The position numbers and the translations under genes are program-made. A stretch of DNA of 64,000 nucleotides from Campylobacter concisus (GTDB lineage Bacteria > Campylobacterota > Campylobacteria > Campylobacterales > Campylobacteraceae). The stretch is taken from contig NZ_PIQS01000006.1 in NCBI RefSeq assembly GCF_003048405.1, positions 1 through 64,000 on the forward strand, given 5' to 3'. Below the pieces are notes generated by a model. The model worked only from the letters and a program-made list of their open reading frames with translations, was not told where the DNA came from and ran no database searches. This document shows positions 8,248-16,763 of this stretch, one piece after another. Numbering within the stretch: the stretch's first letter is position 1; each line of letters begins with the position of its first letter.

Positions 8248-8963
8248 GAACAACACTACTAACGGCACTTATGGCTATTTTTATGACGGGCTGCATGGCT
8301 AAAGCCAGCCTTTGCCTCTCATGTGAAGGTATAGATGGTGTGCAAAGTGCGAGCATAAACAGCGAAGATAAGATGTATTTTGAAGAGGTTATGAGGATAC
8401 CGGCTGATTGCAGTGCTTGCAAAGGTAGGGGCGATGGCCTTTTCATAAATGGCGTTAAATACAAAAGTGATGTAGCGATAAACTGCTGCTTGGAAAAAAA
8501 CATGATCGATACTAATGTTGGATTAAAAAAGGTTTATTTCCACAGGATCGTTGATGCTAGAAGTAGTGCAAGATCGATATATTATACAGGCGTTGAAGGA
8601 AACAGTGCAGTTTTTAACTCAAACCCACGCCTTGAAGTGCTTTTTTACATGTTTTTGCAGCGTGAGTTAAATTCTCGCGGTATCGTTGTTGTTGATACAC
8701 AAACATCACCTTATACATATAGGCTTGATTTTAGATTTGACGAGCTCAGAGGAAGCTACTCAGGAGCTTCAGAAATTTTAAATGGTCATCTAAATGGTCT
8801 CCTTGTGCTTTCAAATATAAATTTCAAAAAAACCTTACCTATCTCGACTAGGCACCATGTGGAGAAGCTTGAGGCTTCAGAGTCTGGCCAGTTTGACTTT
8901 TTTATCGCACTTTTAGTTAAACAAGCTGCGATAAAAGTAGCCGATGAGATCACTAAACTTTAA
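8241..8963 (+). CDS. Lipoprotein with cysteine-rich N-terminal region, function unknown
   Basis: 240 residues. A lipoprotein signal ends in the lipobox MTGC (Cys18), so the product is exported and lipid-anchored. The mature N-terminus is unusual: CLSC at about 25-28, then CSACKGRGDG and CC within the next 65 residues, i.e. six further cysteines in pairs. The C-terminal half (LFYMFLQRELNSRGIVVVD, then GHLNGLLVLSN) resembles in layout the neighbouring YajG-like lipoprotein at 8975, suggesting a shared fold with an added cysteine module. I do not recognise the family. The paired cysteines could bind metal or form disulfides. It is coupled to the tautomerase gene upstream. Confidence 0.8.
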   Translation: MLRTTLLTALMAIFMTGCMAKASLCLSCEGIDGVQSASINSEDKMYFEEVMRIPADCSACKGRGDGLFINGVKYKSDVAINCCLEKNMIDTNVGLKKVYFHRIVDARSSARSIYYTGVEGNSAVFNSNPRLEVLFYMFLQRELNSRGIVVVDTQTSPYTYRLDFRFDELRGSYSGASEILNGHLNGLLVLSNINFKKTLPISTRHHVEKLEASESGQFDFFIALLVKQAAIKVADEITKL

Positions 8964-8974
8964 AAGGAAAAACA

Positions 8975-9532
8975 ATGAATAAATTTAAATTTTTAGCTAT
9001 TTTTGGACTTTTTGTTTTGTTTTTAACTGGTTGTGCACCAAGCCAGAGTGTTGTCGCGTTTGATCCGTATAAGGCTGCTGCAAGCCAGCAAAATAGAGGC
9101 TTTGAGGCCTATATAAGCGCAGTGCATGACAACCGCAAAAATAAAAGTACCATCGCTACGATCACTGATAGCAAAGGCACAGTAAAAGAATATGTCGTAC
9201 TTCAAAACGATCTTGCTACTTATTTTAGCGATTCGCTCAAAAAAGAGCTTATGGCACGCGGTGCAAATGTGAATGGCATGGGTGGAGTTGTGGTTGAAAT
9301 TTTTATCAACGAATTTGAAGCAAATATGAGCGGATACGGTACTGATAATACAAAAGGTAATATTAAGATTACACTTAAGATCCAAAAAGGTGATCAAAGT
9401 ATCGTTAAAAATATTTCAAATAATCAAACCAAATTTGAGTTGATTCGTACAGGCGGAGCATTTAAGCCATTTTTAACTGATATTATAAACGATGCAGTCA
9501 AACGCACAGCAATTGCTATTTTAAATAGCTAA
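8975..9532 (+). CDS. YajG-like lipoprotein
   Basis: 185 residues. A signal peptide with lipobox LTGC (Cys20) marks it as a lipoprotein. The body, with YFSDSLKKELMARGANVNG, VVEIFINEFEANMSGYG and NIKITLKIQKG, resembles the YajG family of outer-membrane lipoproteins, whose function is not established. The last segment (FLTDIINDAVKRTAIAIL) parallels the end of the preceding lipoprotein, so the two may be diverged paralogues. GGAAAAACA before the ATG is the ribosome site. The stop codon shares one base with the start of comFC. Confidence 0.75.
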   Translation: MNKFKFLAIFGLFVLFLTGCAPSQSVVAFDPYKAAASQQNRGFEAYISAVHDNRKNKSTIATITDSKGTVKEYVVLQNDLATYFSDSLKKELMARGANVNGMGGVVVEIFINEFEANMSGYGTDNTKGNIKITLKIQKGDQSIVKNISNNQTKFELIRTGGAFKPFLTDIINDAVKRTAIAILNS

Positions 9533-10101
9533 TGTTTTGTGCATTTTGTAAGAGCTTTACACTAAATACATTTTGTAAAATTTGCTCACAAATTTTAAGC
9601 GAACCAAGCCCGATAGTAAGAGAACTAGAGGGCTTTAAAATTTATAGCTTTTACGGCTACTCTGAAATAAAAGAACTCATCCACTCCAAGCACCAAATGC
9701 ATGGATATTTTATATATAAAAACTTAGCTAAATTTGCATTTAATCAATTTGCTAAAAGCTTTAGCTTACCGGAGAAAGTCTATGCTCTGCCGATAGATGA
9801 TAGAGTGCATCACGGCTATTCGCACACGGCTATTTTGGCAAATGCGCTAAGGGCTAAAAATCTAAAGCCCATATTTCACGCACTGCATGCAACCAGCAAG
9901 ATCAGCTATAGTGGCAAGGATTTACAATTTAGACAAAATAACCCAAGAAATTTTAAAATCCTAAAAAAGATCACTACTCCAGTTATTTTGGTAGATGATA
10001 TCGTAACTACTGGCACTACGATACTTGAGGCTAGAAATACTCTAGAAAAAGCTGGTGTAAAAGTACTTTTTGCTTTGGTTTTGGCCGATGCTAAACATTA
10101 A
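9532..10101 (+). CDS. comFC: ComF family phosphoribosyltransferase-like protein
   Basis: 189 residues. The N-terminus has two zinc-finger-like pairs, CAFC and CKIC, within the first 18 residues; the C-terminal part carries the PRPP-binding loop VILVDDIVTTGTT of the phosphoribosyltransferase fold. This is the ComFC/CtsW-type protein linked to natural transformation in several bacteria, Campylobacter included; its enzymatic role is unproven. It starts on the last base of the lipoprotein stop codon (TAATG), so translation is coupled. No other competence gene is seen nearby. Confidence 0.85.
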   Translation: MFCAFCKSFTLNTFCKICSQILSEPSPIVRELEGFKIYSFYGYSEIKELIHSKHQMHGYFIYKNLAKFAFNQFAKSFSLPEKVYALPIDDRVHHGYSHTAILANALRAKNLKPIFHALHATSKISYSGKDLQFRQNNPRNFKILKKITTPVILVDDIVTTGTTILEARNTLEKAGVKVLFALVLADAKH

Positions 10102-10182
10102 ATTTTAATTTTTTCTCAAGTCTTTTTAGTAAAAATTTATCAAGCTCCAGCAACAAAGGTAAATCAGATAAAAGCGATAAAA

Positions 10183-10821
10183 TTATAAATAAAGCATAGT
10201 GCCAAGGCGAATCATATTTGAGCCACATTTTATCGCCAGCTCGAAGTCGCTACTCATGCCCATCGAGCAGATAGCTGCACCTTTTGGCTTTAGGCTCTCA
10301 AAAATTTTATGAGTAAGCTCAAAGCTCTTTTGAATCTCTTTTGGCTCATCCACATGTGCTCCGATACTCATCACACCTTTTAGATTGATATTTTTGCACT
10401 CGCTTTGGATGCGCTCATAAATTTCTGCCGCATTTGCTACGCTTGCACCTTGCTTTGTATCCTCATCAGCCGAGTTTATTTGAAGCAAGGTATCTAGCTT
10501 GTAGCTAAGCCTTTTATCGACCTCTACAGCTCTTTCAAAGCTATCGCAGCTTTGCCAAAGTGTGGGCTTTAGGCTTACCATTTGATTTATTTTGTTATTT
10601 TGCAATCGGCCGATCATATGCCATTTTATATCAGTAAAATTTTGCAGTTCTAGCTCTTTTTTGGCTAGCTCTTGGACTCTATTTTCGCCAAAATTTCTTT
10701 GCCCTTGTGCGTAAAGCTCTCTTACTTCAGCGCTTGTGACATTTTTACTAACGGCGATTAGTGTCACGTCTTTGCTTAAATTTTCGATCTTTTCAAGTAG
10801 CTCTTTTAAAACTATCATCAT
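10183..10821 (-). CDS. PLP homeostasis protein (YggS/PLPBP family)
   Basis: 212 residues. Alanine-racemase-like barrel without the second domain: LIAVSKNVTSAEV holds the lysine that binds pyridoxal phosphate, followed by FGENRVQEL, KWHMIGRLQNNK and the C-terminal CSMGMSSDFELAI, MIRLGT. The family buffers PLP and affects amino-acid metabolism; it has no known enzymatic activity. Two ATGs stand in tandem (10821 and 10818) behind a GGAGG site, and the start overlaps the stop of rseP, so the two are translationally coupled. Confidence 0.93.
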   Translation of the reverse strand: MMIVLKELLEKIENLSKDVTLIAVSKNVTSAEVRELYAQGQRNFGENRVQELAKKELELQNFTDIKWHMIGRLQNNKINQMVSLKPTLWQSCDSFERAVEVDKRLSYKLDTLLQINSADEDTKQGASVANAAEIYERIQSECKNINLKGVMSIGAHVDEPKEIQKSFELTHKIFESLKPKGAAICSMGMSSDFELAIKCGSNMIRLGTMLYL

Positions 10822-11927
10822 AAACCTCCGCTTAATCTCATAATGTCATTAAAAGTCGCGAGTACCATTATGCCAAGCAGTAGCGCCCAACCGCAGTAGG
10901 TAAGTGTCGTGAGCACTCGCTCATTTACCTCGCGTCTAAAAATTAGCTCATATAAGTTAAAAAGTATGTGGCCACCATCAAGTGCAGGGATTGGGAATAA
11001 ATTTAAAACGCCTAAATTTACTGAGATTAAAGCGACGATCGTCAAAAGCACGCCAAGACTTATTTTTGCGGCTTTTGAAGTGACATCAGCGATCTGTACG
11101 ATGCCACCGACCTCTTTTAGCGGCACAGCTCCACTTACTAGTTTGGTAAAGCTTTTAAAGATTAGTTTTGATGCCTCGATCGTCTCACTAAAGGCAAAAT
11201 TTATGCCTGCAAGACCAGTGTGGTAAATTTTTATCACTTCGCCATTTGGAGAGATCCCGATTAATGGGCGCTGTACCTTTTCATTAAATAGATTTATCGT
11301 CTCGCCTATCTTTGGTGTTAAATTTATAGTCATTTGCGAGCCGTTGCGATCTATCAAAATGGTGCTTGGCTCTAATTTCACATTTTTACTGATCTCATCC
11401 CACTCGTTTATCTTTACGCCGTTTATGGCTAAAATTTTATCGTTTTTCATAAGTCCAGCGCTGGCAGCCGCCGAGCCGTCAGCTATGTGTCCAATGCTTG
11501 GCGCAAGTCTCTCAACACCGATAAATCCAAGCAAAATGTAGATAAAAAAGGCCAAGATAAAGTTAAAAAATGGTCCTGCAAAAAGGATATAAATTCGCTT
11601 TAGTGGGCTTAGCACGTTGTAGCTATCACGGTCGTAGTTTTTGGCCTTTGGGTCGGTGTCATCTTGTCCTTTTAGCTGCACGTATCCACCAAGTGGGATT
11701 GCGCTTAGGCAGTAGTCGGTGCCGCCAACGTTTTTGGTGTAAATTTTCTCGCCAAAGCCGATGCTAAAGGTATTTACTTTGACGCCTAGCGACCTTGCTG
11801 CCAAAAAGTGGCCAAGCTCGTGAAAAAATATGAGAAAACTAATGGCTAAAACGGTCACTAAAAAATAAAACGAATACGCATAAAGCCCAAGGCAAAGCAG
11901 GGCTAGCGTAAAGAGAATGCCTTTCAA
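10818..11927 (-). CDS. rseP: Site-2 zinc metalloprotease RseP/MmpA
   Basis: 369 residues, inner-membrane intramembrane protease. The active-site HELGH is at residues 36-40 in the first helices; a PDZ domain lies near 135-200 (GLMKNDKILAINGVKI); the third zinc ligand is in NLFPIPALDGGH near residue 310. Length is typical of one-PDZ members. It cleaves membrane-anchored regulators or signal peptides, but no RseA/sigma-E pair is visible here, so the substrate is unknown. It heads the pair rseP-yggS on the minus strand, 195 bases after pgsA. Confidence 0.94.
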   Translation of the reverse strand: MKGILFTLALLCLGLYAYSFYFLVTVLAISFLIFFHELGHFLAARSLGVKVNTFSIGFGEKIYTKNVGGTDYCLSAIPLGGYVQLKGQDDTDPKAKNYDRDSYNVLSPLKRIYILFAGPFFNFILAFFIYILLGFIGVERLAPSIGHIADGSAAASAGLMKNDKILAINGVKINEWDEISKNVKLEPSTILIDRNGSQMTINLTPKIGETINLFNEKVQRPLIGISPNGEVIKIYHTGLAGINFAFSETIEASKLIFKSFTKLVSGAVPLKEVGGIVQIADVTSKAAKISLGVLLTIVALISVNLGVLNLFPIPALDGGHILFNLYELIFRREVNERVLTTLTYCGWALLLGIMVLATFNDIMRLSGGL

Positions 11928-12002
11928 AACTTACCTTTTTTTGAAAAAATTGATGAGATTTTAGCTAAAGTTTATAAATTTACTCTCAAACGACGTTTGG
12001 CT

Positions 12003-12032
12003 AAAAATTTCTTTTAGCTAGGAGAAATTTTT
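12003..12032. repeat. Perfect 10-bp AT-rich hairpin downstream of pgsA
   Basis: AAAAATTTCT (12003-12012) and AGAAATTTTT (12023-12032) around a 10-base loop, with T-rich ends on both strands. It may terminate transcription of the pgsA unit on the minus strand. Confidence 0.45.
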
Positions 12033-12058
12033 AACTTGATTTTACTTATTTTGAAAAT

Positions 12059-12101
12059 AAAGTTTTTATTATTTATATAAATTTTTTCAAGTAAAAACTT
12101 T
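12059..12101. repeat. Second 10-bp inverted repeat downstream of pgsA
   Basis: AAAGTTTTTA (12059-12068) and TAAAAACTTT (12092-12101), perfect, with a 23-base AT-only-rich spacer. Together with the hairpin at 12003-12032 it fills the pgsA-rseP gap; a terminator or the rseP promoter region are both possible. Confidence 0.4.
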
Positions 12102-12122
12102 GGGTCTTACGAACGAAAAAAT

Positions 12123-12668
12123 TTAGCTCTTTTTCATCGCCTTTATATAGGCAAAGATATACTCAAACCCAGAATAAAGCGTAAGCGCAACAGCGATCCA
12201 GAGCAAAAGCTCGCCACCAGGCCAGCTCATCAGTAAAAATCCAACCGCAAACATCTGCGAGACAGTCTTTACCTTGCCGGCCATTGATGCAGCGACCTCT
12301 ACGCCGTCACTTGCCATCACGACACGAAAGCCAGTTATAAAAAATTCCCTCACCAAGATGAGATAAACAGCCCAAGCACTAGCCCTTCCAAGCATCATGA
12401 GGCCTAAAAATGCAGCAAGAATTAGCATCTTGTCTGCTAACGGATCAAGGATCGCTCCAAGCTTTGTCTTTTGATCCCAGCTTCTTGCGATGTAGCCGTC
12501 AAAAAAGTCAGTTACTGAGGCGATCACAAAGATAAGAGCTGCGAAATAATTTATCCAGCTCATGTGAATCTGCGTAAAAATTCCTGGTGCATTTACGAGC
12601 ATAAAAAACATAAGAGGAGCCAGAAGTATCCTAAAAAACGCTAAAGAATTTGGTAAATTTAAACTCAC
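12123..12668 (-). CDS. pgsA: CDP-diacylglycerol-glycerol-3-phosphate 3-phosphatidyltransferase
   Basis: 181 residues from a GTG at 12668. That start is preferred over the ATG at 12722 because TAAAGG stands seven bases before it and the protein then begins with the conserved SLNLPNSLAFFRI. The CDP-alcohol phosphotransferase signature DG-x2-AR-x8-G-x3-D-x3-D is complete in DGYIARSWDQ...LGAILDPLAD. Several membrane helices surround it. It makes phosphatidylglycerophosphate, the committed step to phosphatidylglycerol and cardiolipin. It follows the SDR gene; with the upstream ATG the two would overlap by 23 bases. Confidence 0.93.
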   Translation of the reverse strand: MSLNLPNSLAFFRILLAPLMFFMLVNAPGIFTQIHMSWINYFAALIFVIASVTDFFDGYIARSWDQKTKLGAILDPLADKMLILAAFLGLMMLGRASAWAVYLILVREFFITGFRVVMASDGVEVAASMAGKVKTVSQMFAVGFLLMSWPGGELLLWIAVALTLYSGFEYIFAYIKAMKKS

Positions 12669-12699
12669 AAATATGCCTTTATGCTTAGAAATTTCACTC

Positions 12700-13488
12700 T
12701 CATTTAAAAGTCGTGCCACCATCTATTATAAATGTATGTCCAGTCACCCAGCTGGCTTTTGGTGAACACAAAAATAAACATGCTCCAGCTAGATCAGTCG
12801 GCTGTCCCATGCGGTTTAGTGGGCTAAGCTTTGCCGTCATATCGCGCACCTCTTCGTAATTAGTAAAGGCTCTTAGCGCGTCTGTCTCGATAGGGCCGCC
12901 GCTTACGACGTTTACACGGATGTTTTTCTCGCCAAGCTCGGTCGCAGCGTATCTTGCCATGGCTTCAACGGCTGCTTTTGCTGTACCGTGACCTGCGTAG
13001 TTTTCGATATATACTAAATTTCCAGTCGATGATAGGCTGATGATGCTGCCGCCACCAACTTTTTCCATGCGTTTTGCAGCTTCTTGAGTGCCTACGACAA
13101 AGGCGTTTACTGTTGCTGTAAAGATATTGTTTATGCCTCTTGGTTTTAGCTTCATAAATTTAGTGTATCCACCAGCTACTGCACGACCTGAGATGATAGC
13201 ATTTGAGATGAAAAAATCAATCCTATCAAAGTCCTCGTCTATCTTTAAAAATAGCTCTTTATAAGTCTCTGGCTCGAGGATATTTAGTGCATATGCTCTT
13301 GCTTTTATCTTGTAAGTAGCCTCAAGCTCTTTTGCTTGTTCTTTTGCAAGCTCTTCGTTTGAGTTGTATGTAAATGCTATATTTACACCAGCTTTTGCAA
13401 ATTCTTCGACTATGGCTCTACCGATACCTCTAGTGCCGCCACTGATAACTAGCGTTTTACCTTTAAATTCGTTTAGTGTGTCCTTCAT
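12700..13488 (-). CDS. Short-chain dehydrogenase, enoyl-ACP reductase (FabL)-like
   Basis: 262 residues, classical-size SDR. Cofactor loop GGTRGIG (17-23), then NAIISG, the serine segment SIISLSSTG and YAGHGTAK. The last has the Tyr-x6-Lys spacing of FabI/FabL enoyl-ACP reductases rather than the Tyr-x3-Lys of ordinary SDRs. The C-terminus PKASWVTGHTFIIDGG is standard. An enoyl-ACP reductase role in fatty-acid synthesis is therefore plausible, but a different oxidoreductase function is possible. Its ATG sits immediately before the dapA stop, so it is transcribed with dapA; C. jejuni has the same dapA-SDR pair. Confidence 0.8.
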   Translation of the reverse strand: MKDTLNEFKGKTLVISGGTRGIGRAIVEEFAKAGVNIAFTYNSNEELAKEQAKELEATYKIKARAYALNILEPETYKELFLKIDEDFDRIDFFISNAIISGRAVAGGYTKFMKLKPRGINNIFTATVNAFVVGTQEAAKRMEKVGGGSIISLSSTGNLVYIENYAGHGTAKAAVEAMARYAATELGEKNIRVNVVSGGPIETDALRAFTNYEEVRDMTAKLSPLNRMGQPTDLAGACLFLCSPKASWVTGHTFIIDGGTTFK

Positions 13489-14381
13489 TAAAAACCCTTT
13501 ATTTCGTAATTTTTTATTACTTCTTCTATCTTTTTAAAATTTTCTTTACTTGGTTTACAAAGTGGCAAGCGGTACTCCAAAGAGTCGATGAGTCCAGCTA
13601 GATACATCGCTGCTTTGATCGGTATCGGATTGCTTTCGCAAAAGAGTGTTTTATTTATCGTGTATAGATTATCGTTTATTAGTTTTGCTTTTTTGTACTC
13701 TTCGTTCATTGCAAGGTGCGTAAGCTCTGAAATTTGATCTGGCAAGAGGTTAGCAGTAACTGAGATAACGCCTTTGCCGCCATTTGATATGATAGGATAG
13801 TTGATCGCATCTTCACCGCTAATGACTACTAAATTTGGCTCGTGAGCCAGTAGATCAACGCATCTATCTATACTACCTGTTGCCTCTTTGATACCGTAGA
13901 TATTTTTACACTCTTTAAAAAGCCTAAAAACGGTCGCTGGCAAGATATCCACGCCAACTCTACCCGGAACATTATAAAGAAGCACAGGAATTTCAATGCT
14001 ATTTGCAATGGCCTTGTAGTGCTCGTAAAGCCCTTCTTGCGTTGGTTTATTGTAGTAGGGCGCAACTGAGAGGATACCATCAGCGCCATGGGCTTGAGCA
14101 AATTTAGCGATACCAATAGCCTCGTGAGTCGCATTACTGCCAGCACCAGCTAGTACTTTTACATTTGTACCTTTACATGCATCTACGGCTATTTCGATAC
14201 AAATTCTATGCTCATCATGCGTCAGTGTTGCACTCTCGCCAGTGGTTCCAACTGGCACAACAACATCTATGCCATGTTTTATCTGTCTTTTTATTAGTTT
14301 TTCAAAACTGACTTCATCCACTTTTTGATTTTTAAATGGCGTAATGAGTGCGGTCATCGCACCTTGAAGCGAATTTTCCAC
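13488..14381 (-). CDS. dapA: 4-hydroxy-tetrahydrodipicolinate synthase
   Basis: 297 residues, full length. [12 protein letters not shown] is the pyruvate-side loop, VLLYNVPGR carries the catalytic tyrosine and [10 protein letters not shown] the Schiff-base lysine. It condenses pyruvate with aspartate semialdehyde, the first step of the diaminopimelate/lysine branch that feeds peptidoglycan. It shares its last base with the SDR start and follows the M16 peptidase gene by two bases, so all three are in one operon. Confidence 0.97.
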   Translation of the reverse strand: MENSLQGAMTALITPFKNQKVDEVSFEKLIKRQIKHGIDVVVPVGTTGESATLTHDEHRICIEIAVDACKGTNVKVLAGAGSNATHEAIGIAKFAQAHGADGILSVAPYYNKPTQEGLYEHYKAIANSIEIPVLLYNVPGRVGVDILPATVFRLFKECKNIYGIKEATGSIDRCVDLLAHEPNLVVISGEDAINYPIISNGGKGVISVTANLLPDQISELTHLAMNEEYKKAKLINDNLYTINKTLFCESNPIPIKAAMYLAGLIDSLEYRLPLCKPSKENFKKIEEVIKNYEIKGF

Positions 14382-14383
14382 GT

Positions 14384-15625
14384 TTATTCCTTTTTTAAAA
14401 TTATTGTTGTGCTGGTTTTTTCATTAAAATATCTATTTGCTATCTCTTTTAAAAGCTTAGCATCAATCTTATCGATATTTTTCTCAAGCTCATAAAGTGG
14501 CTTTATATCGCCTCTAGCAAGGTATGAGCCATATAAATTTGCAACCTTACTTGCACTTTCAAACGAATAGATAAAGTCGCTTTTGATTAAATTCTTAACT
14601 CTTAAAACATCATCTTTGTCGATTGGTTTATTTTTTAAATCATCTATGATCTTTAAAATTTCAGCCTCAACCACGCTCGCCTCGACGTCTGGGTTGCAAA
14701 CTGCTAAAAATATAAATAAATTTTCATCGACACAACTCATATTGTAAGCGTAAATTTGATTTACAAGCATTAGCTCATCGACTAATTTTTGCTGCAAAAC
14801 CGAGCTTTTGCCGGTAGCTAGATATTCACTTATCGCATTTAGACCTACTTGATCGCCGTGTTTAAAATTTGGGATTTTGTAAGCGATTGCTAGCATTTGT
14901 GTTTGGCTATCTTTATAGATGATAGCTTTTCTAGCTCCGTCTTGTTCAGGTTCTTTGCAGTGAGATTTTGGGATGGCTCTTTTATTTTTTATACTGCTAA
15001 AATTTTTCTTAGCCAGTTTAAACGCCTCATCCTTGCCGATGTCGCCACTTATCATCAAAATCGCATTTTTTGGCTGATAAAAGGTAGCGTGAAATTCTTT
15101 TATATCGTTGATATTCCAGTTTTCGATATCTTTTATAAAGCCTATCGGAGTCCAGTGATATGGATGATAGATAAATGCGTGATTGTAGAGCCTAAAGTAA
15201 AGGTATCCCATAGGGTTGTTGTCTGTTCGCCATCTGCGCTCTTCATGCACCACGTCTCGCTCTGGCTGAAATTCTTTATCTTTTAAGCTTAAATTTTTCA
15301 TAAGCTCAGCAAAAAGCCCAAGCGTTTTGTCTAAATTTTCATTTGAAGCTTTTATAAAGTAGTGGGTGTAGTCAAAGCCTGTACTTGCGTTATTTACGCC
15401 GCCAAAGCCTTTTACGATCTCATCAAACTCCCCAGCTCGTAAATTTTTGGTTGATTTGAAATTTAGATGCTCTAACATGTGAGCGATACCACTTTTGCCC
15501 ATCACTTCGTTTCTTGATCCAACTTTGTAAAATACATCGACACTTATCACTTTTGAGCCAGGATTTACTGGTACGTGATAAATTTCTAGTCCGTTTTCTA
15601 GTTTTGTTTTATTAAATTTTATCAA
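14384..15625 (-). CDS. M16 family zinc metallopeptidase
   Basis: 413 residues, one half-repeat pair of the M16 (pitrilysin/processing-peptidase) family. The inverted zinc motif HxxEH is in [11 protein letters not shown], and the distal Glu lies in [16 protein letters not shown]. No signal peptide is evident, so it is cytoplasmic or non-classically located. Its substrate is unknown; the order pyrD-protease-dapA is conserved in Campylobacter. Spacing to pyrD is 11 bases and to dapA two bases. Confidence 0.93.
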   Translation of the reverse strand: MIKFNKTKLENGLEIYHVPVNPGSKVISVDVFYKVGSRNEVMGKSGIAHMLEHLNFKSTKNLRAGEFDEIVKGFGGVNNASTGFDYTHYFIKASNENLDKTLGLFAELMKNLSLKDKEFQPERDVVHEERRWRTDNNPMGYLYFRLYNHAFIYHPYHWTPIGFIKDIENWNINDIKEFHATFYQPKNAILMISGDIGKDEAFKLAKKNFSSIKNKRAIPKSHCKEPEQDGARKAIIYKDSQTQMLAIAYKIPNFKHGDQVGLNAISEYLATGKSSVLQQKLVDELMLVNQIYAYNMSCVDENLFIFLAVCNPDVEASVVEAEILKIIDDLKNKPIDKDDVLRVKNLIKSDFIYSFESASKVANLYGSYLARGDIKPLYELEKNIDKIDAKLLKEIANRYFNEKTSTTIILKKE

Positions 15626-15636
15626 TCTTTTGCCTT

Positions 15637-16710
15637 TTATTTTTTAACATCTATGCCGACTGCTTCGCTGATAGAAGCAAAGCCATCTCGTTTTAAAAGC
15701 TCTAAAATTTCTAAATTTATATCCCTTGCGATAATCGGCCCTTTAAAGATAAAGCTTGTAAAAATTTGCACTAAATTTGCTCCCATTTTTATGCGCTCAT
15801 ATGCCTCTGCGCCGCTATCTATGCCGCCACATGCGATAAGCGTCGTCTTGCCGTAAAGCTCGTCTGCAACGGCTTTAAAGATCTCTTTTGACTTTTTAGC
15901 GATCACCTTGCCGCTTAGTCCGCCAAAATCCTTTAAATTTGACGAGTGAGAGAGCGAGTAATCAACGCTTGTATTTGAAACAAGCACGCCACTAGCGCCA
16001 TTTTCTACAGCGCAGCTACAAAGCCTGATCGCATCTTCGTGGCTCATATCAGGAGCGATTTTAAAGATGATTGGTTTTTTAGTAAGCGGCAAAATAACGC
16101 TAAAAAGCTCTTTTATAAAGCTCTCATCTTGCAATGCTCTTAAATTTGGCGTGTTTGGCGATGAGACATTTATGACGAAGGTGTCGCAAATTTCACTAAA
16201 TTCTCTTACTAAAATTTCATAGTCTTTTATTGCGTCTTCGTTTGGTGTGACCTTGTTTTTGCCTATATTTGCCCAGATTGGCAAAGTATAAGGATAAAGT
16301 TTTTTGACTCTATTTTTAATAGCCTCACAGCCGTCGTTGTTAAAGCCCATCGCGTTTTGGATGCTCTCTTCGTCTATAAGCCTAAAAAGTCTTGGTTTGT
16401 CGTTGCCAGGTTGAGGTTTTGGAGTAAATGTGCCAAATTCTAAATGCCCAAATCCAAGAGCTGTTAGTGCTTCAAACATTGTGGCATTTTTATCAAAGCC
16501 CCCAGCTATGCCAACTGGGTTGTGGTAAGTGCTTGAGAATAAATTTTGTTTTAATGCATTGTCATCGACCACGCACTTATTTGCTACAAAGCTTAATGAT
16601 CCTGGAAAAATTTTATTTGCTCCGATCATTGCAAGTTCTGCGATCTTGTGGGCAGTTTCAGGATCAAATTTAAAAAAAATAGATTTTAAAGTATCGTAGT
16701 TTAAGCTCAT
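15637..16710 (-). CDS. pyrD: Dihydroorotate dehydrogenase (quinone), class 2
   Basis: 357 residues from the ATG at 16710, preferred over an ATG at 16755 because AGAGG lies just before it and MSLNYDTLKSIFF is the membrane-associating N-terminal helix typical of class 2 enzymes. NPVGIAGGFDKNA, FVINVSSPNTPNL (catalytic Ser), GASGVLVSNT and LIACGGIDSG are the FMN-barrel motifs. It oxidises dihydroorotate with quinone in pyrimidine synthesis. It sits in the same minus-strand run, 50-odd bases after msbA. Confidence 0.96.
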   Translation of the reverse strand: MSLNYDTLKSIFFKFDPETAHKIAELAMIGANKIFPGSLSFVANKCVVDDNALKQNLFSSTYHNPVGIAGGFDKNATMFEALTALGFGHLEFGTFTPKPQPGNDKPRLFRLIDEESIQNAMGFNNDGCEAIKNRVKKLYPYTLPIWANIGKNKVTPNEDAIKDYEILVREFSEICDTFVINVSSPNTPNLRALQDESFIKELFSVILPLTKKPIIFKIAPDMSHEDAIRLCSCAVENGASGVLVSNTSVDYSLSHSSNLKDFGGLSGKVIAKKSKEIFKAVADELYGKTTLIACGGIDSGAEAYERIKMGANLVQIFTSFIFKGPIIARDINLEILELLKRDGFASISEAVGIDVKK

Positions 16711-16763
16711 TTTAACCTCTTTAAAATGCCTAAAAATTTCTGCAAATCTTAGCAAAAATCGCC

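Noticed and set aside
8168..8503. 111-codon minus-strand frame over the tautomerase and lipoprotein genes
   Set aside because: Antisense shadow of two genes with good starts and motifs.
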